Of a DNA stretch of 64,000 bases, positions 1 to 13,800 are shown one piece after another. The stretch spans positions 37,069,759-37,133,758 of the forward strand of contig CAIIXF020000009.1 in NCBI GenBank assembly GCA_903813345.2, given 5' to 3'. The position numbers were made by a program, and so were the translations under genes. The stretch comes from Owenia fusiformis (Eukaryota; Annelida; Polychaeta; Sabellida; Oweniidae). Under the pieces are notes generated by a model. That model was given only the letters and a program-made list of their open reading frames with translations. It did not search any database and was not told the origin of the DNA. How positions within the stretch are numbered: the first letter of the stretch is position 1; each line of letters starts with the position of its first letter.

Positions 1-1154
1 TATCTTAAAGTTAAAAGTTAACGTTGTCAAAACGTTCTTACGATGTGAAATAACCTCAAAACGTGACGTCGAAAATAACGTACATGTATCGTCCAGATCC
101 AACGTTATAAATAAAACAAAATTCCTAACCCTGCTAGGAACGTTAAGTACCCGGTCACCCGGATTTTTACACAAACCCGAAAATTGGACGTTGTTACAAC
201 TTCGAGCCAGTTCAAAATTTTGATGGCATCCATGCTCGTTGCAGGCTACTGTTCGCAGACCGACCTAACTCATCGAATTATTTCCTGAAGTCGGTCAATC
301 CTTACAACAATATGGTCAGTTTTGAGGGACTTGATATAACACGATTCCTCGACGTTCTTAAAGAGTTCGAAATGCTAGTTTCTCATTACATCCATTCGTT
401 TTAAATTTTAGTACCACAGAACATGGTGTGACTGCAGGGGGTAGTATTTTTAGGATTGAATAGGGCGTTTCAAGAAGTGGTGTTGTACCATCATGATAGA
501 CCATGACATCTCATTTCTTCTCAGCCCTGAGATGTTTCAGGTGAAACAGAAAGATGCTATGAGTATCAGAATGGTGATGTACTAGCGTGTATCTAAAGAT
601 TGCATTAGCCTACTTTCTATGAATTAACGTCGACGGCATTCGGCGTTCGCAGCAATATTGTTTATAAACACATAAATATCATTCTGATTTATCAGAGTCC
701 CTCTTTACCTAACGTTTTTGAGAGAACTATTCCAAAAGGATAGTAAAGGCTGTGGATCCCACAATGCATAAATATAACTTCATATATTCAAGAATTTAAT
801 AGCGATAATTGAAGAAGTTTAAACTAGCCTAGATTGTCTTGGACTACTCACATTGAAATCAAATTGTGTAGAGAGATTTGACACGAGTATACAGCTATTG
901 AGCAATATTTGTAATCATGAGTCGAAAACGGACTATGTGTCTTAAAAGTTGTGTAATAACTAAAACATCTTCACATTTGTTGGTTACCATGACAACAAAT
1001 AACAAAAATTAATGTTTAAAATGACTTATACTAGGAAAGTGTTTATGTTCTAATACAGATTTTAAAACATGCATGGATTTCTAGGACAAATTACTATATA
1101 TATCTAGTAACGGGTGACGTGTTCTGTATCACGATGCCACGTTACACCCCAGTC
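1..1154. other. Intergenic, nothing recognised
   Basis: AT-rich, no frame above noise on either strand and no repeat that I recognise. The 3' UTR of the Ly6-like gene should lie just below 1838 (about 1640-1837), but no clear AATAAA is visible. Confidence 0.5.
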
Positions 1155-1640
1155 ACATGTGTCGCACGGCGGCCGCAAGTCGACCGCAGAACAATTAAAT
1201 CGGTGAATTTCTGCGGCGAGCGTAGAAAAACTACGCTCGCCTTGCGTCCTCCGTACGGCGTATCCAGTTTTTTACAGGCCGCAGGGTCGCCGTAGAAATT
1301 ATAAATCGGAGTTACAATATTTGTTCATTTCTGAGGTCCCCGTAGAAATCAACTGGCTCAACAAGATTGAATCATTATTTGTCAATGTTTCACGATCACT
1401 TTTCATTTGATATTACATCCTAGCACTATGAATAACATTTATAAATTGTCCCGATGTAAATAAAATGAAATAAGTATTATTTATCAACAGAAATTTAAAA
1501 TTCACCGTGCGGCTGCCGTGGGAAATGAGACTGCAAAAGTATGAGAGCGCAGAAATTCCACGGCGAGCGTAGAAATATTACTGGCCGCAGAAATGATAGA
1601 CCGCAAGGTCGCCGTAGGAAATGTGACTGGGGTGTTAGAC
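1155..1640. repeat. CpG-rich degenerate repeat with GGCGAGCGTAG hairpin
   Basis: Variants of CCGCAGGGTCGCCGTAGAAAT and TTCTGCGGCGAGCGTAGAAA recur at about 1210, 1275, 1330, 1505, 1550 and 1590. At 1215-1241 GGCGAGCGTAG and CTACGCTCGCC form a perfect 11-bp stem. This is a CpG island-like patch in otherwise AT-rich sequence. Confidence 0.6.
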
Positions 1641-1837
1641 TGTTCAGATTGCCCAAAGAGAAATCATAATTTATATTTCCATATGTTACATTGTCAGTAT
1701 GTCAATGTCAGAATTGAGAGGTCATTTCATAGGAAATTAAGGACCCAAAAATATAGTCAAATTCCATCAAATTAAACCATTTTGATCAAGGCAATTTGAT
1801 CTAATTATTTGTCATAATCCCAAGTGTCTAATGTTTA

Positions 1838-4800
1838 TCACCGTAGTGTCTGTAGTAAAGTGATGCCCGAAATACAGAATCCGAGAGTGATGTGGTCCAA
1901 TCTTGGTGACGTCATGCCTTTGTTGCCTATGTTACAGTAATCCGTTTGACAACAAGAGCGACAGTCCTTGGTTCCTGAAATAGACATCAAACAATATGGT
2001 AGTTGTTTTATGAGCTGATCCCCTTCCATTTTTCTTTACAAATTGCTTCATGTAGTAAACTCTTTGATTTAGATATGATTTTTTGATCCAGAATACTAAA
2101 GAGCGTCCACAAAAAAAGTATACCTAACTTCAAATCCAAATTACTAGAATCCTAAGCAATTTTGACAAAATACAAAGGTAGTAGTAAAAAGCCTGATTTA
2201 TTCTCCATCAAATGGTACCAAGATCATCATGTAACTGTAATGTATGTATGACTGAGCAATCTTGACCATTATGAGAGGTGGTAAAATTAGCACCAGCCAA
2301 GTTATCTTCCTGTGTGGCAATTGATGTGTAATTGGCTTAGTATTCTTTTCTGTTACATTAAGTTAGAGGACAGGCCTTCCATACTGAACCGGACTTGGGA
2401 CTGAATAAACCTCTTATGAAAAAAATGTTTGGCAAAAAGCTTAACCTATTCTAAAATGGACCTGCAAAAATGGTTCAACTGACACCTGAGCAAGAGAGCC
2501 AACAAAAAGTTCTAAAAAGCAAGTCCCTTGTACTGTGTATAGAACCCCTATTCTTACTATTGAAATGGATTCTAGCAGTACTGTCCCACATGAATCTACT
2601 TGTTTAGACTCAATAAACTCGAGTTCTTCTGAGAAAATGAGGATTTCAGCAAGGGTTATTGACTTTACATGGGGATACAATTGACTTCAAAGCTGCATAT
2701 CATCAAGTAGAAGTTTCATTGCTGATCAAGAGGGTCTTTGGATCCCATTTCTCGAAAAGAAGGTACCAATTTAAAGTTATGATGATCTAGGTACCATTGG
2801 ATGGAGGACAAACTAGGCATTTTACTGCTACCTTCGTATTTTTAAAAAATTGCTCAGAATTCTAGTATCCTGGCTTTGAAATTGGGTATACTTTTTTGTG
2901 GACGCCCTGTAGTACTGAGACCGTTTGTTAACCACAATCCAACTACCCAATCGAAACAGTAATCACTGAATATAATGTTGTCATAAGAACATGACATGGC
3001 ATTCATTTCAAAATAAAACCCTAATTTAAAACCACGACAGCTAATTTTAGGGTAAGTATCTTTTCAGCATCAAAACTTTATATTCATAGCCATCTAATGT
3101 ACTTAGTACTGTTAGCTCTGAATCTCGGAGTAGGTAGGGACTTATATCATTTAGAGAAGTTCCTTCTCAGAAGCCCATTTGCCGCAATGTGGTAGATGGG
3201 CACGATAGATAGGATGCTGTTCGAGCACATATTCATGATGATATAAAGGCGGTCACGATTAGACCGAGGCAACCAAAGCCGGTGTGAAAGAAATTATGGT
3301 CTCCCAGGGATTATGGTCCCCCTTTAAAAGGCCCTTACTGGCCCTGATTGTGTATAAGATAATAAGGGAAAGAGCTCAGAGGTCACCATATAAATCAATG
3401 GAGAGTAGGACCATAAATTAATAGGACCTTCTACCCTTTTACACCGGTACTACCCCGGGGTACAGCTTAACAAATGTTTCAAGAATCCAGACCTCAGAGT
3501 AAATGAAACTTCCTTGCTTCTTATAAACATGTCTATTTCAATTCGTGCTAATGATCGGTTCCGTTTAGTTTTACGTTTTTAGCAATATTCAGACTTTGTT
3601 ATTGACATTGGTAACTCCAGATAGAGCTAATTGGTCATCAGACATGGGTGTCAGACAGAAATTAAAAAAACTTGATTTGTTATGTGATTTTGCCAGAATA
3701 ACAGATTGAGAATGATGCAACAAATAACTGGTATACGGTCATATAATTTATTTCGTAACACTAACAGTATTCATTCACACATAGCTAGGCAATGTGTGTC
3801 AGATTCCAGCCAATCCGATCGGAGTATTCACTAAACAGTGTGTGAAATATCAATGACACGTGCAAGGTCACTAGTTAAACAGTTGTCATGGTGATGAATG
3901 GATTTTTCACATTGGATTTGATGACTTGCCAACTTGACCCTTGCAAAAAAATCTTTGAAAATGTGTTCTTTAGTGATTTCGTTCATTTTAGATGATTTTA
4001 TAGAAAACAATTTGCAATGTGTCAAAAGAATTTAAGGCTGCCCAAAACTCAATGCATTTGTAGCTGCTTCATTCCATTCAGGCGTTGTTTCCTAAACTTT
4101 GCGTTCGCGCTACGTGGCCATGGAAACAACACCTTCGTGGTATGATTCAGCAAACAATGCATTGAGTCATGGGCTTAAATCCTATCATTTAATTTTTGAG
4201 CTTAGAGATTATAAAAAACAAAATGGGAGATAACTCACACTTTACACAAGGCACGAGTACTTAAGTTTTTGAGCCGGAGTTGAAAGCGAAAACTACACGT
4301 GCTTACAGGGTGACAACAGCTGCCTTGAAATCTACCTAGCATGCCTAAAATCTAATTAAGTCTAAACCATATAAAGATGCATCCCTGAAGTTTTTAAATC
4401 AATCTCAAATTGTTCACCTGGAAACGCGTGGACAGCAAACTGATCACAATATAGCACCCAATGATGCAATGAAAATTGTAAAATTTTGTCTCGTGTCTGG
4501 CTATGTCCATGTTCATGTATAACTGATATGTATAGTTTTAATGTCACTAGCACAAGTGAAATATTTTTTAGTCTCCAACTTTTTGTGGATAGCTTTCGGC
4601 AGTTGGTGCCCGGAGGCCAGCGTCCCCGTGTCTGTAACAAATGGCAGGTGTTTAATGCGTTGTTAACGTTTAAAAATATAACAGCACATTGTGGATTTGA
4701 TGGCTGTGAAGGGGATTTGGAGACCAATATTACATATCGTTGTCATGAAAAATTGCCGCGAAATCTTACATTTACATGAAGATATATGCCATTTCCACTC

Positions 4801-7800
4801 TGGAATTTTCTAGAAATTTCTGGAACTTATTTTCAATTTTCCGTGGCCATCCTGTAGGTTTAATTTAGTTTGCAGAAAATCCCGAAATAGTTTTCAAACA
4901 TAGACTACATTACAAAATATTATTACATTATAACTTTAGAAATTTTTAGAGGTGTTCTAGTCCATTAGAATAAACACGGGTACGTGTAATATTTGCATCT
5001 ATTTTAACTTTTGAAAGGCGCTCTGCCATTTCTGCTACTAAACGTTCTACGAGCTAACATGCAAAAGACTTTTTTGTCTTATTGCAAGCGTTACGTCAAT
5101 GTTTTGTCCCCACGTGCATTTGCGACCATAAGAACGGATGTACGTCATGAGAACGGAATAACATTTTAGTGCATATTAACTGTTTTTTTTGTTTTCATTA
5201 GAACGGTTGTGATCACTTAGCGCATCCTAATCATCTTTAGATTATTCATTAGTTCATTACATTATCATTTTTGTGCATTATTCATGTTATTTCGAAGCTT
5301 GTATAAAACTTACGTGAGACTTGGCAAATCAATGTAACTTGGGATAAGCTTTAAAATGATATATGACACATTCTATGGAGACATTGGTATATGTCTGCCT
5401 AGGCATGTATTTCCAGAACTTCCAGAAAGTCAAAAATATCAAAAATCAAAAATATCAAAAGTGTCAAAAATTGATGAAAAAAATCAAAAATATCAAACCG
5501 TCAAATCAAAGATAAAAAAACAAAAAATGATGTCTATTTGTTGATCTCTACTTGTTGTATCTGTGGGTTAGGCTTGGGGTTAAATTCATTTTTTGATTTT
5601 TACACACAAGTTTATTGTATTTATGGAATTCATTTTTTAATTTTTATTTTATTTTTTGACACACATATTCATGGTCTTAGGGTTAGGGTTGAATTTTTTT
5701 TTTGACACATAAGTTTATTGTATTTATGGATATTTTTGACACACCTATTCGTGGTCTTTTTGGGATGTTTTGACACCGTTTCATGGTAATTTTTTGACTG
5801 TATTGATATTGCCAAAGTTTTGATATACCTCTGCCTAGGAGGGGGGGTCCCATACTTTCGGGTCAGCCTGTACATTTCAAGGGGTGTTAGAACTCCAATA
5901 TGCAGGTAGACTAATCTTCTAACGTCTATTTTTTGTATATGGAAATTTCCTTCACAAAGGTCGTATGCGTTCTGATATTCATGACATTTTCTTCCATACA
6001 AAAGAAAAGAGTCTGATTGATAAAGAAGAGGTGGTTGATATGCAGCTGTGCTAATCCTTCCACTTTACCAATGCTTACCGTGATTCTCTTGACAATAGTC
6101 CTCGCATTTTTCGTCCTTACATCCCCTCAAAAACTTTTGCAGGTGTTTAGAAAGCACGAACTTTTCAACCTAAAATAGAGTCATGATTTTAAATAGACAT
6201 TTATATGTTTATCCAGGAAAATACCAATCGCGTTTCAATTGCTTATTGCGTTTTTGTTTTTGTTTTGTTTTTGAAAAATGGTGAATTTATTGAAAAATAA
6301 ATTTTAGAGGTCACATATATTTATGAGATACATACCGCTGACAACTTTCTTTTCAAAAGTTTTTTATTTTTTTTATTTTTTTTTTAATTTATTTTTTTTA
6401 TTTCAGTTTATCAAGTACAGTTATACAATATTTTTACATACATATAGTATACAATAATTTCACATGACTTTTCTTATATATAGCTCTTGTTCTAACAAGT
6501 ATTCTAAATTTGGTTATTTTTTCAAAAACCTCTAAAATAATTTTTAAGGTCACAAAAACAGTATATAAATTGAAAAATATATTTTCAAACTATAAACGGG
6601 GCCTTTAAAATTCTAAGCAACCTGATCCTTCTTACTTGCCAAACCAAATGCTAATCAATATCTATATGGTATCTACTTCTACAACAAAAGTGGTACAAAA
6701 CCCAAACAAATGTTCATTTCAAAATATGCATTCCTTATCAATACGCTGAAAGTACCTGTACTACAAGTAGATCTATTTACGGTGCCAGAACTTCACGATC
6801 ACAAGATAGCGAGGACACTACTTTATGATAATAATATCTATTTAGAAAGCATTCAAAAGCGACAATTTGGTCATATAAGTATCTGTAATATTAATCATAA
6901 TTTTGTCTTTAAATTATTTTAAATGATTTATTCTTACGTAACACGAGGCCATGGCACCATCACATTCTTCTGTCGGCATGCTTGTAACGTTTGTAACACA
7001 GGGGTGATTATCAAGGTCAGGGGCATCATGCCCGACGATACACATGTAACATTTGATTGACATCGCCACATTCGTACAATGAATTCCTGAAATTAAATGG
7101 ATAGCCTTTTCCACAAGACAAAATCGTATGGAATAAATTGCAATAAGATGGTTATTAAGCTTGTTATTATGGTCTTACTAGTGGTTATTATTGAGTAATG
7201 GTACAGGTATCTGATATGGTATTGCAGCTTACACTTAAGTAATGGTACACGTATCCTTGGATTTTAGGCCCGAATACCGAGGTTTATTTTTTTGATTATC
7301 GTGTATTATTATTTTGTGTTAATATTAGTTAACCATCTAACTATTGGCTACCCTTTGCATTCGTTTGACTTCACTTCTTAAAATAGAGCTTCGTCTTGTA
7401 GTTTAACTACATGTAGACTCTGCACGCAGGGTAACTATTGGCATGATATTGATAACCTTGTTATATTAATATAGCGCATAGGCGTAGCCAGGGGGATGCG
7501 ATGGGATGCGATCGCACCCCCCCCCCCCTCCATAACCAATGAAAATAGAACCATTAGATAAAAGAGAAAAGTCTTAAATGCTTTTTTTGAAGCTTCTAGC
7601 TCGATTTTGAACGAAGTTGCACCAATTTTTGTAAAATTCAAAACAAATCTTCAAAAACATTTTTAATGCCACGATCGCACCCCTTCCCCCCCCCCCCCCC
7701 CGACTGAAAGCTGGCTACGCCACTGTAACGTGTAATCAATACGCTACATTTTGTATGTTCAATTTGTATAATAAAAACTGTTATTAATCCACAGATTTAG

Positions 7801-10800
7801 ATGAAGACAAGATAAAAATCCGAATCAAGAATGAAAAGGTGTCTAAGTATATAAATTTTAAGGGTAATGCATATTTGAATTAAACAGAGGCGGGTTAATT
7901 TATATTGTACTATGAATTACGCTATTATTCAAAATTGCAGCTAAGATGCCTGTTTTATGATACCCTGCGTGCAGAGTCTAGTTAAACTACGTATACACTA
8001 AGACGAAGCTCTCTTTTAAGAAGTGAAGTCAAACGAATGCAAAGGGTAGTTTTATGAAAAATATCACGAAAGATGTATTCTAGATATCAGTAGTATTCTC
8101 AGAAATTTATTATCCGAAACGGATAACATCTGGCCACTCAGACAAACAATCGCAGACATAGGCTAAGCTTGTTTATTTAACAGTTAGATTTGTTGACTTA
8201 CCGATCCGTATTTCAATCTCCGGGAAGACGTTCTTTTCACTTTGTATTTGCGTGCAGTGTAATATAAGTTGATACTTTTGTTCAAAAATGTACTTTTAAT
8301 GGCCATTTTATGCCTTTTATTTTCAAATTATGTTTTGATGTGAGTGTGAAAAGTCAAGAAACGTCAACCCCGACTTTTAATTAAAAAATGTTGGTTAATC
8401 ACTTATGGCAAATCACAAGGTTGATGATGTCAACGGACCATGATCGTGGAAGGCTATCAATATCAGGTGTATATCGGATAGAAAATAAATATAGCTAATT
8501 TTTCGCACTGATATGATGATGACTATTCTGGCGAATCGGGTAGATATTTCTCAGTTTTTTTCCGATAATAAAACTATTCATTTCTATCAATTTAACAAAC
8601 AGGGTCCTTTGAATGCACATTAAAACTATAAAAGTATTTATTGGGCGTACATACTCGTTCTGTCATGTTACTTTCATTTCATTTGCAAGTTGTCCACATA
8701 TTAATCCAGCGTTTTGTTTAATCAAATTTCCCGCCCCTTGAGGTTTCCGACTGTAAAACTTAATATTTAATACTAACCAATGCATCAGTTAATATTTTCA
8801 GAATACAAATTTTCCATTTTTATTTCTCTGATAGATCGCCCGACCGATGAGTATTTTGTTCAAACTTGTATTCAATTCTGAACAAGATACTCAATCGGCC
8901 GGGCGCCGTAATGAAAATCGGAGCAAATGTTACCAAGTCATAACTGATGAAAAATCAAATGAGAACATGAACATGGATAATAGGGGCACTGTTACGCTGC
9001 GTGCAGAGGCTAATTATAAACTACGAGAAGACGAAACTCTCATTTAAGAAGTGAAGTCGAACAAATGCAAAGGGTAGGGTACTATAGAAGGGGATCATAT
9101 AAAAGCACGATCTATTTTACAACGCCATTAAGTTTTGTTGCCCTTTGTGTATTTCAAAAATAAAATATCTTAATCTGATTTGTTCCACCTTTCTTTTCGC
9201 TCAGTTCTGCAATATATGTCCATATGTTGTTTAGGATTATGTCATTTGCGAAATAGCTGTAAGACATTATGAGAATGAATATGGGAGTTTCCACGATAAT
9301 GTTGTTCACATGATTTTATACACATACCTGCACAACAATCGCAGACAGAAGTCTTAATATTGTCCAATAAAAAATAAGAATCTAACATTTAATGATAACA
9401 AAAGGATTAATTGCTTAGTTCTCTTTGTTTTAGTCTTTGTTTTCTTAAATGCGAAAGTGTACCAACATCACCTAGATTACATAAGAGATCATCTAACAGT
9501 CTAAAATTGCTTTTAATTGCAAGTTAATGCATTCCGACCAAAATTTGTATACCTGTAATTTTTTTTGGGGGGGGGGGGCGATGTTACATCACATAACTAC
9601 AACGTTCATATAGAAATATACAATAAGCATGTCCGTATAAAAGCTAAAATTATAAAAACTCATTTCAAAGTCATTCTGTTGATGGAAGCGTCAAGTTATG
9701 AAAAACAATGCTAAACACTCAAACAAATCGACTTGATTACCTTTGAAAACTTCTTGAGAGGAAATGGACAAATGTATTTTTCTAACTCATTAGAGCGTCT
9801 GTCTGATTGAAATACTATTTTTTAAATACAAACATAAATGATTTAATCTTGGTCAGAAGTCTGAACATTGTCCAACAAAATAATAAGAATCTAACATTTA
9901 ATGATTACAAAAGGATTAATTGCTATATAGTCTTTGTCTTAGTCTTTGTTTTTCTAACGGCGGAAGTGTACCAACATCACCTTGATTACAGAAGAGATCA
10001 TCTAACAGTCTAAAATTGCTTTTAATTCCCGGGTTTTAATTACATTTTATGTATAGACTTTTTGCCTCTATTCTCAATTTTAAACCTGTTTCTGTTTGCT
10101 TATTTAACAATTGTGATAAATTATTCAGTTTGTGTCGAAATCAAAACAATTTTCTACTTTATAGTCCCTCCTCTTGCACTGACTAAATATTAAAATAAGC
10201 CAGTCTGATTGCGAATTTACAAATCCTGTAAAAGTAGCTCCAAACCGCCTTTTAATCAGAGAAAACAATAAGTTAATTCATCTGATTGCGAAAATACGAA
10301 TCAATCTGATTATCTGATCCCCATGCTATTTGATTCGTGCATTATCTACAAGTCAGTCGGGCAAGGGTGAAATTATTTCATTTGAAAACAGAAATAAATA
10401 TCAGAACCCCTCTAGCATAACTATTCGGAAGAAATTCATAAAAAAATAAGGTACACAACTGATGAAGGGTCGCACACAATGCACGCACCCCTCTCCTCCT
10501 CCTCGGCGTTTGCCCACACACGACCATATTTGACAATTTTTCTAAAAGCGTTTTCCCCGGGAATATAGGTGTAGCGGTTGCCAGAAGTCGCACAGCTTGG
10601 GAGTCAGGGTATCCTGATCAATGCCTCAACGCCTCAACGCCTGACGGGTCTGATATTTAGAGGGGGCGCAAGAATTATTAGGGGGCGGGGTAAACGTGAA
10701 AGTTGCATAAATATCCATAGGCGTAGCCAGGAGGGGGGGGGGTGCGATGGGTGCGATAACAATAGGCTTTATATATGCTTTAATGTTTTATTTAGCATGA

Positions 10801-13800
10801 TGCTTTTATGTAGGCTATTAATTACAGTTCTTTTTGCAATATAAAACTGGTATGTTTATGCAAATTCCGATTGGGCTAATATAAAGGGATATTGTTTCAT
10901 TATGTGGACTTGAGAAAGTCCGACATACTCATTGCTTTCAACCCAAAACTTAAAATAGGAAGTTATCAAGATTCCAAGAACACGATCGCTACTTAAACAA
11001 TACGTTTGTAAAATCCCGGCGATCGAAATGCAATCAAACTTTCGCAATCAGGTGCCTAATTAGTCTTTTGATCTCTAAAGTTTTACGACTGAACGTTTCA
11101 ATGAACTCGTGAGAAGCAAACGCAATCATCATATAAACATTTTTGAAAAGTCAGTCTCGGAAGAATTTTCCAAGCATTCCCTGCTTCGATGCGTTTTTAT
11201 TGCAAGGGCCGTTTAGCGCCGATATGAATTCATTATAGGGCATTAGGGTTGTGCTTTATTTGTTTTATTTATATAATGTTATAAATGTGTACGACACTTT
11301 AATGAATTATTTTTAGGGTTACAATGCATATTTGACTTTTCCCTCTATACGTTTAAAATTCATCTTTATACTTTTCTTAGTTTGCTTCAATAAAATTTAA
11401 CATTGGATCCCAGACAGTTATCAAATTCTCAGACATTTGATTAATATAGATATTTGTACTTCCGTTGACCAGTGGTGCTGGTGTGACTGAGATTCGAATC
11501 TAATATGTTTCATTTTTATGTAAATTGAGAGGAATAAAATTTTATTTTAAGCGTTTTAACAATCTTAACGTTTGGCGTGCAGCTCAACTTAATACACAAT
11601 CAAAGGTCAGAACATTCTGGGGTCATAAGGGATATTTGGGGAAGAGGGAGGGGTGGTGGTGAATAGTGAAGTCCGGGAGTGAAGTTAAGGGGTACTGAAA
11701 TCTTTCTTTTGATATTTAGTGCTTGAATGGAGACTTGTTTCCACTCCCCGCATTCTAGTAGAATTTAAATATTTGATCCAAAGGAGTTATTTTAAATCAA
11801 ACTTGCATTCCGATTAATTAACACTCCAATGATTGTACCGCTTCACTATTGTCTAAGATAATTATAATGAATTCACGGGACACTATAGTATGTAGTATAT
11901 TTAAACTTTAGTGGTTGGATGGAGACTTGTTTCCCCACCCGTTACACTAGTAAATTTGTAAATTTTAAATATTTGATTTAGGGAGGTATTTGCAATCCAA
12001 CTCTGATGATGCAAGACTAGTCAACCAAGACTAAATTATGAACTTATTATCATTTAGACTATTGAGTTCATTAAATTATAATTCCATAGATATCATATTT
12101 AATCCTGTCAACACAATAATGGTATTAATTGGCATGATATGTAGTCAGAGACGGTTTAAAAAGTTGTTTAGATTAATGATAGTATTAGGAAAAATCCTAA
12201 CTCAAAGTTTTTGTTCTCTCGCAATCCAGAGCAAACCACTCGCCGGGCAAGCATTCTTTAAAAACGTGAAGTTTTCACCATGTTGAACAGTTTTGAAAAT
12301 TGTCCAATTTGAACCATCGCCTTGTATATTTCTGTAACTGCCCCCCCCCCCTTGACACTCGAGTGTAAGAATCCTTTCCACACTGTCAATGGTTTTACAA
12401 AATAGTTCATGTCAGGAAGGGGGAGGGGTGAGTGTGGAGAACAATCACTGACTGCGATTTGTATGATTGAACATTATGTATGATTATTGTATGATTGATG
12501 TATGCATAGAAGAATGACACTGGTTTTGAAATATCTTAATTATCCCATCCGTCCCTCTGTCCATTCTTAACTCATACTAGTGGACTGATTTGATTTAAAG
12601 GAGAAGTCTCGGTGTAGAACGTGTACACACTAATGGGAACGAATTTTACTCATTTCTATTTAGGATTCGTTTTTTTTTTTACATACTTCATATTTATTTC
12701 TAAAAATCAATCGGTTACATTTTTACAAATTGCCATTGTTGACAGGACAACATTATCGGCAATTGAAACATTTTGATAAATAAAAATTGATATTCAGAAA
12801 TACACAAAATGTTCAGAGAAGCTTTTTCTTTTTTGTTGATGTTTGGTTTGCTTGTTCCCCAGTACCAAGTTGTGGTATCAAGCTCAAATGTTAAAAATTA
12901 CCCTGTCCCAGACTTAGTATAGCTTGAAATGTATAGTGAGCAGTGATTTCAATCAGTTTTTCATTTGTTTCAAAGTCCAAATTTTCATCTCCATTTAATA
13001 GAAAATGTGTTTTCCTTTGAATTGAGTATGCTTCAAAATCTCGTAAACAGTCCAAGTCTGATAGTCCTGCAAGAAGAACTTCACGTTCATTAAGGAGCAG
13101 TGGACACTTGATTAAAAAGTGTTCAGTGGTTTGAAATTTTTCACCACATTGACATTTGGGATCTGTTACCGACAGGAAATTATGAGAATAAAAGTGACTG
13201 TTCAAAAGTAGACCAGCTCTTAGTCTATTGAATTTGATTTAGGATTCGTTCATATACTAGCGGGGCTTTAGAGCATTTACAAACGCACGAATTGTATTGT
13301 TTTAAGGCAACTTTTATGACATACAATGTATTTAAAGCTGATTAATTTTAGATTATATTCGGTTCAATTTTACAAATAATGAATAGTATTACAGTATATC
13401 GAAAAATATACAATGATTTACATTAAATTGCGCAGACTGCAAACAATGTACATGGTTGGCGAATTTGCATGCGCGTTCTTAATAATAAGAATTAAAGGTT
13501 GAACTTAAAAATCAAACATTTTCTTTTTTAAACATAATAAATCTTTAAATCAAGAAAATAAAAATAAGATTGATGATTGAACTTTTCATAGTCAACTGCG
13601 ACTGTGTCGACGCATGTTTATTTACTTAGCTAATTAGATATGTAAAATTGTTAATGGCCGCAACGGATAATACGTACATGTAAGCTGTTCGGATAAGACA
13701 TTTCTATATGATTAATAACAAATCCCGGGCAGAATGTTATTCAGCAGTAACAGATCTTATTAGTTATTATTCAATTTGGATAATAAATCTATTATCTCGT

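Noticed and set aside
1593-1775. 60-codon plus-strand ORF starting in the CpG-rich repeat
   Set aside because: Starts within repeat units and continues into AT-rich sequence; no coding character.
4486-4779. 97-codon plus-strand ORF with several cysteines
   Set aside because: It overlaps a 121-codon ORF on the other strand, has no motif or splice sites, and lies in the intron of the Ly6-like gene.
8225-8290. Possible alternative first exon of the Ly6-like gene (donor GTAAGTCAAC on the minus strand, phase 1)
   Set aside because: The frame leading to it meets a stop without an ATG and is not a signal peptide; the exon at 15466-15523 fits far better.
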